From NCBI RefSeq assembly GCF_003367175.1, contig NZ_QRGA01000005.1, positions 1-64,000 of the forward strand: DNA of 64,000 bases. Direction: 5' to 3'. The position numbers were made by a program, and so were the translations under genes. Below the pieces are notes generated by a model. It worked only from the letters and a program-made list of their open reading frames with translations. It had not been told where the DNA came from and made no database searches. Position 1 is the stretch's first letter; every line of letters starts with the position of its first letter. Below, in pieces: positions 1 through 8,835 of this stretch. This stretch comes from Trinickia dinghuensis. GTDB lineage: Bacteria > Pseudomonadota > Gammaproteobacteria > Burkholderiales > Burkholderiaceae.

Positions 1-1188
1 AAAAAAGAGCCCCACCGCCTCCTGTTCGATATCGGGAAAGTGCTTCATCTGCTGCGAGAAAGCGGCGATCGAGTCGTTCAACTCGCTGATCTGTTCGTTG
101 ACCGCGACGACGCTCGGATGCGATTGCGAGAAGCGGGTCAGCAGATCTTGCCGTTGTACCTTCAGCTCCAGCAGCTTGGTCTGGGCCGCGCTCGATTGTT
201 GCAGCAGAGATTGGCCTTCGGCGCTCAAGTCGATCGTTCCGTTTTCATCGCGAAAACGGGTGTACTTCTGTTCCGCGCCTTCGAGCTGGGCCTTCAGCTG
301 CGGCAGCTGTTCGTTGAGAAACGCCAGCGATCGCCGGGCTTCGGCCGTCTTCCGATCGACGTTCTGGGCCAGATACGCCGCGCCGATCGTATGCAGGATT
401 TTTCCGCACAGGACGCTATCGGTGCATTCGAGCGATGCCTGAATGACGCCCGAATCCTTGGCCTTTTCCAAAACCTGAAGCTTTTTCTGCAAACGCTCGA
501 TCGTATCGAGCCGAGGGTGACGCACGAGCTTGAAGCGAACGCCCGGCTTCGCACGGATCGACGAGACGTTCAGGGTGACGGGGCCATCGGGAAACGAGAA
601 CGTTTCTGAAATGCCGACGCGGCCTTCGAACGAAGGCTCGCCGTCGGCCGAACTCAGCCGGTAGATGCCGTTGCCCATGAATTGGAGATCGAGCGCCTTG
701 TCGTAAAGCTTTTGTGGGACTTCGAAGGTGCTGACATCGATGTGCTCGCTTCCCCACGCAAAGCCTCCGAACCCCAGTAACCCCGGCGCCGACAGCGTTC
801 GATTGAACTTCGCCGCGAGTACGCCGATCAGTGGGAAGTACCGCGGTTTGGCGTCGATATCGAGGCGCAGTGCATCGACTGCTTTCGACACGACCAGCCG
901 CGAGTGCAGGATTTCGATTTCGGTCGAGGCTCCAGTCTTGATGTCGAATGCGGACGACACGTCTCCCAGCAGGCTTCTCGACGATTCGGCGCCCTCTTCG
1001 ATTTGGAACAGCATGTCCGAGTGATAGACGGGTGGGGCGACGAGCGCATACACGGTGCCGAGCAGGACGGCGCTGAGTGCGAATTTGAAAATGAGCGAAC
1101 GCGCCTCGATCAGGAAATCGGCGTACCGCCTGACGTCGATTTCGTCTTGCGCGAGCGAATTCATCTGCATCTGTTCCATCGGTTTCAT
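1..1188 (-). CDS. Polysaccharide chain-length determinant / tyrosine autokinase (Wzc/BceF-like), partial
   Basis: The N-terminal 396 codons of a Wzz/Wzc-family inner-membrane protein that controls polymer length and export of exopolysaccharide. The reading frame starts at an ATG preceded by GAGGAAA and stays open to the left edge. An amphipathic N-terminus leads into one membrane segment around residues 30-52 (FALSAVLLGTVYALVAP). A long periplasmic region follows, with the heptad-rich stretch near residues 300-390 typical of Wzz coiled coils. The last visible residues, an EQEAVGLF-type sequence, sit just before the second membrane segment, so the cytoplasmic Walker and tyrosine-rich kinase part would lie outside the window. 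Being last in the leftward wcaI-wcaF-fcl-gmd gene string supports the role. Whether a kinase domain is fused cannot be seen. Confidence 0.85.
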   Translation of the reverse strand, partial: MKPMEQMQMNSLAQDEIDVRRYADFLIEARSLIFKFALSAVLLGTVYALVAPPVYHSDMLFQIEEGAESSRSLLGDVSSAFDIKTGASTEIEILHSRLVVSKAVDALRLDIDAKPRYFPLIGVLAAKFNRTLSAPGLLGFGGFAWGSEHIDVSTFEVPQKLYDKALDLQFMGNGIYRLSSADGEPSFEGRVGISETFSFPDGPVTLNVSSIRAKPGVRFKLVRHPRLDTIERLQKKLQVLEKAKDSGVIQASLECTDSVLCGKILHTIGAAYLAQNVDRKTAEARRSLAFLNEQLPQLKAQLEGAEQKYTRFRDENGTIDLSAEGQSLLQQSSAAQTKLLELKVQRQDLLTRFSQSHPSVVAVNEQISELNDSIAAFSQQMKHFPDIEQEAVGLFF

Positions 1189-1297
1189 CGCGTTTCCTCG
1201 GAGATACGGGGTCCTCTCGAACCGTTGGCCCATCGAGCCGCCTTGCTCACCCCGCTGCGCCCCCGATCGACGGGGGGCAACGCGGGCAGGTACAGCT

Positions 1298-2614
1298 TCA
1301 TTCGTTACATAGAAGCGCTAGCGAATCGACGAGATTCGCCATCACGCGTTTTCGGTCGAGATTCGTCAGCGCGTATTGGCGCCCTTGCATGCCGTATTGA
1401 ATTGCCAAGGCGGGTTGATCGATCAACGTCTCGATCGCAGCCGCGAACGCGAGCGGATCGCCGGGGTCGACCGCGAGCCCGCACTGCGCGATCACGGATT
1501 TCAATTCGCTGCCTTCCTGCGCTGTCGCCACCACAGGACGCCCGCTGGCCAGCATGCCGGCCAATTTCGACGGCATCACGAGGTCACTGACATCCGCTCG
1601 CTGCGGCAACAGATGAACGTCGGCAAAGGCGAGCAGTTCGGCCAAGCGATGTGCCGGCTGCAACGGCAAGAACGTCACGTTATGTAATCCCGCGCATCGT
1701 GCTTCGAAGTCGTCGCGGCCCGATCCCTCGCCGCAAAATACGAAGACGATGTCGCTGCGCCGCGCGAGCGTTCGCGCCGCATCGGCGAGTATTTCGAGAC
1801 CTTGTTTCTGTCCCATGTTTCCGGAGTACAGGCAAACCTTGCTTTCCGGCGAAAGCCCAAGCTCTTCGCAATACCGGTTGTTCGAGATGTCGCCCTCGTG
1901 CTCGCCCACGGTGACCCAATTGGGCAGCAGCACGAGCTTTCGGCTGTCGACGCCCTTGGTTGTCGCGAGGTCCAACATTTTTTTCGAGATCGACGAAACG
2001 ATGTCGAAGCGCCGTATCAGCGCCTGTTCGATGCCGAGCGCCAATTTCTTCAACCACTTGGATTTGATGAGTCCGAGCACGAATGCGGCGTCGACTTCGT
2101 AGTCCTGGACGTGCAGCCAGCATTTCGCGCGGGACATCCGCGCGACCGCGAGCGCGGGCATTGCGCACATCAAGCTCGGCTCGACGACCCAAACCACGTC
2201 GGGGCGCCAGGCGATGAGCCGCGCCATCGCGGGCAACGCGGCCAACATGAAACTCGCATGATGCAAAAGACGCTTCACGCCGCCCGGCTTCGCCGGCACA
2301 TACAGAGGACATCTGAATACGCTGACTCTCGGGTGTGGATGCTCGATGGAGTACCGGTTCGAAAAGCCTTTGAAAATACGCCATCCCGGATAGTAGGGCG
2401 GGGCCGTCACGACAGCGACTTCGAAGCCGCTGTCCGCAAGCGATTCAACGAGTTCGCCCGAGTATTTGCCGATTCCGGTCAACTCGGGGGCGTAGTTCAA
2501 CGTACACACGACGACGCGCGATGCCCGCGCGGCGGCGCGACGAGAGGGACTGCGCGCGCTCGATCCGTCATTCGCGCCGCCGGCAAAGTCTTTATGATCC
2601 GAAATGTCGCGCAT
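1298..2614 (-). CDS. wcaI: WcaI-like colanic-acid-type glycosyltransferase (GT4 fold)
   Basis: A cytoplasmic glycosyltransferase that adds a sugar to the lipid-linked repeat unit of an extracellular polysaccharide. The N-terminus (around residues 35-52) carries NYAPELTGIGKYSGEL, a hallmark of WcaI proteins. The C-terminal Rossmann half has CLYSGNMGQKQGLE and, further on, LPQRADVSDLVMPSKL followed by GMLASGRPVVAT, the nucleotide-sugar binding region of GT-B enzymes. Length is 438 residues. I chose the ATG at 2614 because GGAGAG lies 6-11 bases upstream; a GTG at 2662 would add 16 residues but has a poor ribosome site. It lies between the chain-length gene and the WcaF-like acetyltransferase, all in one direction. 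The donor sugar cannot be read from sequence. Confidence 0.88.
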   Translation of the reverse strand: MRDISDHKDFAGGANDGSSARSPSRRAAARASRVVVCTLNYAPELTGIGKYSGELVESLADSGFEVAVVTAPPYYPGWRIFKGFSNRYSIEHPHPRVSVFRCPLYVPAKPGGVKRLLHHASFMLAALPAMARLIAWRPDVVWVVEPSLMCAMPALAVARMSRAKCWLHVQDYEVDAAFVLGLIKSKWLKKLALGIEQALIRRFDIVSSISKKMLDLATTKGVDSRKLVLLPNWVTVGEHEGDISNNRYCEELGLSPESKVCLYSGNMGQKQGLEILADAARTLARRSDIVFVFCGEGSGRDDFEARCAGLHNVTFLPLQPAHRLAELLAFADVHLLPQRADVSDLVMPSKLAGMLASGRPVVATAQEGSELKSVIAQCGLAVDPGDPLAFAAAIETLIDQPALAIQYGMQGRQYALTNLDRKRVMANLVDSLALLCNE

Positions 2615-2785
2615 GTCGTGCTCTCCGATTCGAGCCGGCCGCGCGATCGCTCGACCATTCACGTGGTCTCATGATTTTTTGCAAGCCGGAATTCGATTTT
2701 TTTAAAACAAACCGCATCGCTCGACACTATCGACGAGAGAATAAATAGGGTAAAAAAGGATGAATAGTATTCTGCGCGGATTCGG

Positions 2786-3463
2786 TTACAGTTTGTTGTC
2801 GGAATGTACTTTGCCTTGATTGCTGCTTTCAACCGAGAAGGCTTCTCGCGGTTCAAAAAGATTCCGCATGGATGGATTGCGATCGGTCTCCGTGTGAAAG
2901 GATTGCGTATCGCGCGCGGAAGGAAAGCGAGGTTTGATTACCCGGCAAGGATTTCCGCCATGGATGAAGCCTCCGGCCAAAGACCGATGAACGACCGAAT
3001 TGGGGGTGACCACGGCCGAACGACCAATGGTCACGCCCATTTGGACGATGGTTCTCGTCGAGATCCATGTGCCGTCCTCCACCACGATGGGCGCTACCCG
3101 CAAGTCCATGTTCCCGGATACGTCATGGGAGCCGGCGGTAAGGAACACGCCTTGGGAAATACAGACGTTCGAGCCGATCGTGATCTGCGCCTGGTTATAT
3201 ATCCACACGTCCTCGCCGAGCCAGACGTTGTCGCCTATCGTGAGATTCCATGGATACTTAACGCGAATAGAATGGGGGCAGCGGCAATTTCCGCCGATTT
3301 TTGCTCCGAATAGACGCAACAATGCGACACGAATGCGCGAGACCGGCATCAAGCGGTTCTTGATCATCAGCGTTTCAATGACGAACCACAAAGAGACGGT
3401 AAGAATACCGCGCTTCGCCTGAAAGTTTCCCTTTCCGGAAAGGCTCAAATCGATGCACTTCAT
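2786..3463 (-). CDS. wcaF: WcaF-like exopolysaccharide O-acetyltransferase
   Basis: A left-handed beta-helix (hexapeptide repeat) acyltransferase of the WcaF group, expected to O-acetylate a sugar of the polymer using acetyl-CoA. Isoleucine-led hexapeptide turns run from about residue 80 to 175 (LTIGDNVWLGEDVWI, ITIGSNVCI, VTIGRSAVV), with the catalytic-type histidine in the FLTAGSHD stretch. The N-terminus has the LWFVIETLMIKN segment common in this subgroup. At 225 residues it is somewhat longer than usual because of a polar tail of about 40 residues after the last helix turn. The start is the ATG at 3463; its ribosome site is weak. It is 41 bases from fcl and 123 bases before wcaI. Confidence 0.87.
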   Translation of the reverse strand: MKCIDLSLSGKGNFQAKRGILTVSLWFVIETLMIKNRLMPVSRIRVALLRLFGAKIGGNCRCPHSIRVKYPWNLTIGDNVWLGEDVWIYNQAQITIGSNVCISQGVFLTAGSHDVSGNMDLRVAPIVVEDGTWISTRTIVQMGVTIGRSAVVTPNSVVHRSLAGGFIHGGNPCRVIKPRFPSARDTQSFHTETDRNPSMRNLFEPREAFSVESSNQGKVHSDNKL

Positions 3464-3504
3464 GTTCTATCGAACTCCCCGCGGCTATGCATACTCCCGG
3501 CGTC

Positions 3505-4452
3505 CTACGCTTTCGCGGCCTCGGATAAGAAGCTTTCGTAGGCGCGCCGAATACCGGTCTCGAGGGACGTCGTGTGCTTCCAGCCCAATTTCTGCATGCG
3601 TTCCACGCTCAGCAGCTTGCGCGGCGTTCCGTCCGGCTTGCTCGCGTCGAAAACGAGTTCTCCGCGATAGCCCACGATGCGCATGATCATCTCGGCCAAC
3701 TCGCGGATCGTCACATCCTCGCCGACGCCGATGTTGAACATCCCCTCCGCAACGCCCGACTCCATGAGAAACACGCAGGCGTCGGCTAGGTCGTCGACGT
3801 ACAGGAATTCACGCCGCGGGCTGCCCGACCCCCACACCGCGACGTGGGGATCGCTTCTCAGCTTGGCCTCGTGTGCTTTGCGAACCAGCGCGGGCAGCAC
3901 ATGGCTCGTTTCCAGATCGTAATTGTCCCGAGGCCCGTAGAGATTCGTGGGCATCGCGCAGACATATCGAGTTCCATACTGCCGGTTGTAGGATTCGCAA
4001 AGATTGATGCCGGCAATTTTTGCGATCGCGTAAGGCTGGTTGGTTTTCTCGAGCGGGCCCGTCAGCAGATATTCTTCGACGATCGGCTGGGCGCAGTCGC
4101 GCGGATAGATGCACGAGGAACCGAGAAAGAGCAGGCGCTCGACGCCGGCCGAACGAGCCGCCTCGATCACGTTCGCCTCGATCATCAAGTTCTCGTAGAT
4201 GAACTGCGCAGGGTAGCTGTTGTTTGCGTGGATGCCGCCCACCTTGGCCGCCGCCAGAAAAACGTAGGCGAGTTGCCGCTCGGTAAAGAAGCGCCTCACG
4301 GCATGCGGGTCGAGCAGATCGAGCGAGGCTCGGTCGGCGGTGACGATATTCCGGTATCCGTGCCGCTGCAGGCACCGCACGATCGCGGAGCCAACCATGC
4401 CGCGATGGCCTGCGACGTAGATCGGCTGATTCTTGTCAGGGGACGGGGGCAT
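3505..4452 (-). CDS. fcl: GDP-L-fucose synthase
   Basis: Bifunctional GDP-4-keto-6-deoxy-mannose epimerase/reductase, the second and last step of GDP-L-fucose synthesis, NADPH-dependent and cytoplasmic. It is an extended short-chain dehydrogenase: the nucleotide-binding [11 protein letters not shown] is at residues 15-25 and the catalytic set is Ser112/113 in GSSCIYP with Tyr141 and Lys145 in YAIAKIAG. Cysteine and histidine residues used for epimerisation in the family lie in the expected middle region. Length 315 is close to the E. coli enzyme. The ATG at 4452 has GAGGA five bases upstream. It begins 18 bases after gmd, clearly in one transcript, so the two enzymes together make the fucose donor for the polymer. 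Confidence 0.95.
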   Translation of the reverse strand: MPPSPDKNQPIYVAGHRGMVGSAIVRCLQRHGYRNIVTADRASLDLLDPHAVRRFFTERQLAYVFLAAAKVGGIHANNSYPAQFIYENLMIEANVIEAARSAGVERLLFLGSSCIYPRDCAQPIVEEYLLTGPLEKTNQPYAIAKIAGINLCESYNRQYGTRYVCAMPTNLYGPRDNYDLETSHVLPALVRKAHEAKLRSDPHVAVWGSGSPRREFLYVDDLADACVFLMESGVAEGMFNIGVGEDVTIRELAEMIMRIVGYRGELVFDASKPDGTPRKLLSVERMQKLGWKHTTSLETGIRRAYESFLSEAAKA

Positions 4453-4470
4453 CGCTGTCCTCGCGGATCG

Positions 4471-5553
4471 TTATTCGTTGAACTCGAAAGCCGTGTAGCC
4501 GTGATGCTTGACCAATTCGTCCCGCTCTGCGCTGCGCAAATCCTCCCGGACCATCTCGGCCACGAGTTCGGAAAATTGCGTGCTGGGCGTCCAGCCCAGC
4601 TTTTGGCGAGCCTTGGTCGCGTCCCCCAGCAGCGTTTGGACCTCGGTCGGCCGGAAATAGCGGGGATCGACGGCCACGATGACCTTGCCATGCGCGTCGT
4701 AACCTTTCTCGTTGATCCCGACGCCGCGCCAATCGATCGCGATGCCGAGCTCTCGAGCGGCGGCATCCACGAAGTCGCGCACGCTGTATTGGCTACCGGT
4801 TGCGATGACGAAATCCTCGGGCTCGTTCTGTTGCAGCATCATCCATTGCATCTCGACATAGTCGCGCGCGTGTCCCCAGTCGCGCCGTGCGTCGAGGTTG
4901 CCGAGATAGAGGCAGTCCTGCACGCCGAGTTTGATACGCGCGAGGGCCCGGGTGATTTTGCGCGTGACGAACGTTTCGCCGCGAATCGGTGATTCATGGT
5001 TGAACAGAATACCGTTGCAGGCGTACATGCCGTAAGCCTCGCGATAGTTCACGGTTATCCAATATGCGTACAATTTGGCCACCGCATAAGGCGACCTGGG
5101 ATAAAACGGCGTGGTTTCGCTTTGCGGAATGTGTTGAACGAGCCCATACAATTCCGATGTCGATGCTTGATAAAAGCGAGTTTTTCTTTCGAGGCCGAGA
5201 ATGCGAATGGCTTCGAGAAGACGCAGCGTGCCGAGCGCGTCGGAATTAGCCGTATATTCCGGCTCTTCGAACGATACGGCGACGTGGCTCTGAGCGGCCA
5301 GGTTGTAGATCTCGTCCGGCTGTACTTGCTGGACGATCCGCACCAAGCTGGACGAGTCGGTGAGGTCGCCGTGGTGCAGGACGAATCGGCGGCACCGCTC
5401 GTGCGGTCCTTGATAGAGGTGATCGATGCGGCCGGTATTGAAAAGAGAAGTGCGGCGCTTGACGCCATGCACCATGTAGCCTTTATCGAGCAGCAATTCG
5501 GCCAAATAAGCGCCGTCTTGGCCGGTTACGCCGGTAATGAGTGCGACTTTCAA
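4471..5553 (-). CDS. gmd: GDP-mannose 4,6-dehydratase
   Basis: Converts GDP-D-mannose to GDP-4-keto-6-deoxy-D-mannose, the first committed step to GDP-fucose. Residues 7-14 hold the NADP-binding [15 protein letters not shown] at 131-137 supplies catalytic Thr and Glu, and Tyr156/Lys160 in YAVAK complete the active site. With a TTG start at 5553 the protein is 360 residues and begins MKVALITG, matching the family N-terminus. That TTG has GGGAGG four bases upstream. A longer frame from another TTG at 5583 would put ten poorly fitting residues in front, so I reject it. It is the first gene of the visible leftward polysaccharide operon. Confidence 0.95.
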   Translation of the reverse strand: MKVALITGVTGQDGAYLAELLLDKGYMVHGVKRRTSLFNTGRIDHLYQGPHERCRRFVLHHGDLTDSSSLVRIVQQVQPDEIYNLAAQSHVAVSFEEPEYTANSDALGTLRLLEAIRILGLERKTRFYQASTSELYGLVQHIPQSETTPFYPRSPYAVAKLYAYWITVNYREAYGMYACNGILFNHESPIRGETFVTRKITRALARIKLGVQDCLYLGNLDARRDWGHARDYVEMQWMMLQQNEPEDFVIATGSQYSVRDFVDAAARELGIAIDWRGVGINEKGYDAHGKVIVAVDPRYFRPTEVQTLLGDATKARQKLGWTPSTQFSELVAEMVREDLRSAERDELVKHHGYTAFEFNE

Positions 5554-5819
5554 GCGACCTCCCGATGAGATTTTGCGCGTCAATGCGAGGCCAGCCCGGA
5601 TGTAAATCCAAATGCAGTGGAACCGTGGCCGCGTCGGCGATTTTTGCTTGGGGCAAATATGCCGCGTTGCTTAATGCAACGCAACATCGCCGCGAAAATT
5701 GGCGGAAAACAACTATCCGGGTATGCAGCGCGCGTTATGTCGGCATGACTGAAGTGCCAGGTGCCGGCTGAGCCTTAATGCGAGCTCGGCGGGCGCGGGC
5801 GGTCTTCGGAATGAAAAAT
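5554..5819. other. Upstream region of the polysaccharide operon
   Basis: No convincing gene. This leader should hold the gmd promoter. It is noticeably richer in A and T than its surroundings between about 5630 and 5720. I found no clear sigma-70 or sigma-54 promoter on the minus strand by eye; the only strong structure is the inverted repeat at 5664-5682. Confidence 0.5.
5664..5682. promoter_or_regulatory. Inverted repeat upstream of gmd, possible operator
   Basis: Perfect 7-base arms GCGTTGC and GCAACGC around the spacer TTAAT, about 110 bases before the gmd start. Its place in an A+T-rich leader suggests a regulator-binding site, but no protein is identified. Confidence 0.35.
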
Positions 5820-5853
5820 GCGATGTGCCCGGCGCAAGCGCCGGGCACATCGC
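5820..5853 (-). terminator. Rho-independent terminator after the secreted hydrolase gene
   Basis: A perfect 16-base stem, GCGATGTGCCCGGCGC with its complement, and a two-base loop. On the minus strand it is followed by ATTTTTCATT, the U-rich tail. It lies 29 bases after the stop of the glycoside-hydrolase-like gene and separates that gene from gmd. Confidence 0.85.
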
Positions 5854-5881
5854 GTGTGTTACCGCCCTGAGGTTGCTGTCG

Positions 5882-8032
5882 TTATTGTCCGGTGTAGCCG
5901 ACGGGCACGGTCACATTGGACGCGATCACGTTGGCGTTGGACGAAACCACGTAGATGGGCGATTCCGTCAAGGTGAGGGTCACCACGCCGTTGATGTATG
6001 GCACGGCGGTGGGGTTGCCCATGAGGTCGAACACGGTCACGGTGCCGTTGGTGCCGGGGTTGTCCACGGTGAGCGCGTAGGTCGTGCTGTAGGTGGAGCT
6101 GTAGCCGCCGCCGGAAGTCGGCCAGGCCGTGTTGTTGTGGGTCCACAGCGTGGTGATGACCTTGCCGCCGCCCAGTTGCTGGAAGGCGTAGCCATGAACC
6201 ATCGAGGGCAGATTGTTCAGATATCCGAGCGTCTGGGTGCCGTCGACGATACGGGTGAGGGCGGCGAACGCGACGGCTTCGGGCTTGGGGCTCAGCGTGG
6301 TGGCGCCGTACGAGCCTTGCGGATCGACGATGTCGAAGAAGGTGCCGAAGCCCACTTCGCTGGGGTAGTCCGAGCCGTAGAAGAAGTAGGTGACCTGAGC
6401 GCCTTCGCCGAGGATGGTCAGATGCGTGCGGACGGCGACGGCCGCTTGCGCATAGAGCTGGTTGGCCGAGGGGCAGTTGGGACCATAAGCCGAGCCGGCG
6501 TCGTAGCTGATGCCCACCTCGGTGTTCCACAGGCGCATGTTGGGCTTGACCTGCTGCATTTCGGCACGCAGCGCGCGCATTTGCTGATCGAGCGCGGTGG
6601 CGACGTTGGCCGGGTTCGGATCGGTGTCGAATTGCTCGGGCGGATGGCCGGGATTGTTATAGCCGCCGTAGTAGCCGTGCGTGCTGACGCCGTCGATGTA
6701 GTTGCCGATGCCGAGCGGAGCGTACGTCTGCAAGAAGCTCAACGTATTGCCGTAGTTCGAAGCCAGCGACGGGTGCGGGCTGGTCGAGCCCATGACGATC
6801 GCATTCGGATCGGTCGAGTGCAGGCCGGTGTACACGGCTTTGTACATAGCGACGTAGTTTGCCGCGGAATCGGCCCACTGCGGTTCCCACGTCACCTGGT
6901 AGTAGTTGCTTTGCTGATTGGGGAAGTACGCTTGGCGAATGGCGGCCGTATCGGCACCCACGCGTGCCATGTAGCCCTGGTAGTAGCTCATGTAGTTGGC
7001 AGTCGGAGCGTAGGTATCGTCTTCGTACGCGCCGGTCGGGCTGGCCCATGCCGGGATGCCGTCGAGGCGGATGAGGCGCATCGTCTTGCCGTTGGTGTAC
7101 TGGTAGCCGAGATCCGACAGCGAGGGCGTCCAGGAATTGGGGCCGTTGGGCTCCATGAACGAGAGCTGGCGATTGTCGATGGTTTGCGTCACGCCCAGAT
7201 CGGCGAGCATGGCGTTGTTGCCGTTGAACCCTTGCATGCCGAAGCGATGCTGATCGGTATGCGCGAAGGTGGGGGCAGGCAGGACCGACGATACATTGGG
7301 CAGGATGCCGAACGTCGCGATGCCCGTCGGCCGCGTGCCGGCTTCAGGCAGCGTTCCACCCGCGTTGGTCAGCGTGGCGGTGACGGCGAAGTAGCCGCCG
7401 GCGCTGGCGGTACACGAGAGGGTGTTCGTCTGCGTGCCGCTGGCAACGGGGAACGAGCCGCTGCCTCTGATGTTGCCCATATAGTCCTGCACCGACCAGG
7501 TCACGGTATCGCTCGAAGGCGCATTGGTGGTGAACGCGAGCTGGAAGGTGCTGCCTTGAGCAAACATGCGCGTGCCGTCGGCGCTCGGCGTATCGGCGGT
7601 GATCAAGCCGTTGGGCGTGCCGCCGGTCGTGATCGTGGGCGTCGAACATCCCACCGAGCTCGTCGAAGGCGCCGACAAAGTCGTCGCATACCAGCAGCTC
7701 TTGGGGTAGCCGTAAGCGGGGTCGGTGGGCGCCACGATGCCGTTGCTGCACGTCACGCCGTTGGTGAACGGTCCGTTGAGCGAGTATTTCAACGGGGCGT
7801 AGGTCGTGCCGAATACGACGTACCCTGCGCCCTTGAATGAGCACGCCTGATATTCCGAGGCGCAAAGCGTGTACGTGACGCCGTTGATCTGCAATGTGCT
7901 TTGCGCTTGCGCATGCGCATTGGGCGCGCCGAAGATCGCGAATACGCAGAGCAACACCGAGAAGAAATTTAGGATCCCTACCGATATGCTTCGCGTCGGA
8001 TTGGGAGACGAGGGGTAAAGGGAAGCTCGCAT
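5882..8032 (-). CDS. Secreted clan GH-A-like glycoside hydrolase
   Basis: A 716-residue exported protein. A signal peptide (hydrophobic NFFSVLLCVFAIF around residues 22-34, probable cut after NAHA) is followed by a Ser/Thr/Gly-rich region of about 220 residues with beta-sandwich character, then a TIM-barrel-like part from about residue 260. Two acidic residues fit the clan GH-A pattern of catalytic acid/base and nucleophile: Glu383 in VTWEPQWA and Glu505 in LWNTEVGIS, 122 residues apart. A C-terminal beta-rich segment (about 600-716) resembles the sandwich often attached to GH39/GH44-type barrels. Its position beside polysaccharide genes suggests it trims or releases the polymer. The exact family is uncertain. 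The ATG at 8032 is the only start that keeps the signal peptide; its ribosome site is weak. Confidence 0.7.
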   Translation of the reverse strand: MRASLYPSSPNPTRSISVGILNFFSVLLCVFAIFGAPNAHAQAQSTLQINGVTYTLCASEYQACSFKGAGYVVFGTTYAPLKYSLNGPFTNGVTCSNGIVAPTDPAYGYPKSCWYATTLSAPSTSSVGCSTPTITTGGTPNGLITADTPSADGTRMFAQGSTFQLAFTTNAPSSDTVTWSVQDYMGNIRGSGSFPVASGTQTNTLSCTASAGGYFAVTATLTNAGGTLPEAGTRPTGIATFGILPNVSSVLPAPTFAHTDQHRFGMQGFNGNNAMLADLGVTQTIDNRQLSFMEPNGPNSWTPSLSDLGYQYTNGKTMRLIRLDGIPAWASPTGAYEDDTYAPTANYMSYYQGYMARVGADTAAIRQAYFPNQQSNYYQVTWEPQWADSAANYVAMYKAVYTGLHSTDPNAIVMGSTSPHPSLASNYGNTLSFLQTYAPLGIGNYIDGVSTHGYYGGYNNPGHPPEQFDTDPNPANVATALDQQMRALRAEMQQVKPNMRLWNTEVGISYDAGSAYGPNCPSANQLYAQAAVAVRTHLTILGEGAQVTYFFYGSDYPSEVGFGTFFDIVDPQGSYGATTLSPKPEAVAFAALTRIVDGTQTLGYLNNLPSMVHGYAFQQLGGGKVITTLWTHNNTAWPTSGGGYSSTYSTTYALTVDNPGTNGTVTVFDLMGNPTAVPYINGVVTLTLTESPIYVVSSNANVIASNVTVPVGYTGQ

Positions 8033-8835
8033 GACGTGGCCTATTCAACTCAAGAAGGTGGAAAAACCGGTTGGAATCGGAGCGCCCGTCACTCGCCCGG
8101 GCGGAGTCGAATCCAGTGGTTGGTTCCACGCAAACACTTAGGAGTCCTACACAATGTGAACGGTAATCTGCACTTGGAACCTTGCTACACCGTCAGTATT
8201 GTTCAGATGACTTTGGATAAATATCGGGCGCCGCTGAACTATTCGTCATCTGCGAGGACCGATTTCGTCGGGGTTTTCCTACAGTGGCCGGGCGCACACA
8301 GCGCGCAATTCGATTGGCCTGTAGCGCCGGGGCGGGAGAAAGCGGGGGCAGGACGTAGGGAGAGCGGAAACGTATGCGGCCATTCGTTGTTTGGAGCGGG
8401 TAATTACTACAAAACGGGGACCTTGAAATGCGAGGCATGTGCAGTGGCGCGGGTGGCTGAAGCGATTGGATCGCGAGCGTCGGCGGGAACGCGGGGCAAT
8501 GGGCGCTGCTTTGCGATGCGTTTTCCCACACTTTCGGCGATAGGGTGCCGCGACATATCCAGGCGAGCTTGCTCGGGGCTGCGATGACCTAATGTTCGCG
8601 TCCGCCGATGGCGGGCGCTAGGGGTTATGCGCCATTTTTAGCGCCGATGTTGCGCCGCACCCGGCAAACCCGGATATTTGCCTCGTACTTGGCCCGAATT
8701 TACATGGCGGCGTCATTGACGATCGGGGCTTCCCGATTCGATTCGCGGCCGGGCACGAGCATCACACTGCGTGACGAGGCGGCGGCGCAATGCCCGCCGC
8801 GGACAACGTAAATTCACGTCCCATACGGGGGAGAT
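8033..8835. other. Long divergent intergenic region
   Basis: About 800 bases between the leftward hydrolase gene and the rightward AraC-type gene. Open frames exist on both strands but read as low-quality protein rich in Arg, Ser and Pro with no family resemblance. Composition is more variable than in the genes around it. Promoters of both flanking genes must lie here, yet I could not assign -10/-35 or -24/-12 boxes with confidence. Confidence 0.5.

Noticed and set aside
5825-7840. A 671-codon open frame on the plus strand, antisense to the secreted hydrolase
   Set aside because: Composition is Gly/Arg/Val-rich without domains. It mirrors the third-codon G+C bias of the real gene on the other strand, which has a signal peptide and catalytic motifs.
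8120-8150. Possible sigma-54 -24/-12 promoter (GG-N10-GC) on the plus strand
   Set aside because: Only the invariant dinucleotides match, and the nearest downstream gene is about 700 bases away.
8193-8531. A 112-codon minus-strand frame in the long intergenic region
   Set aside because: Ser/Pro/Arg-rich, no ribosome site, no family resemblance.
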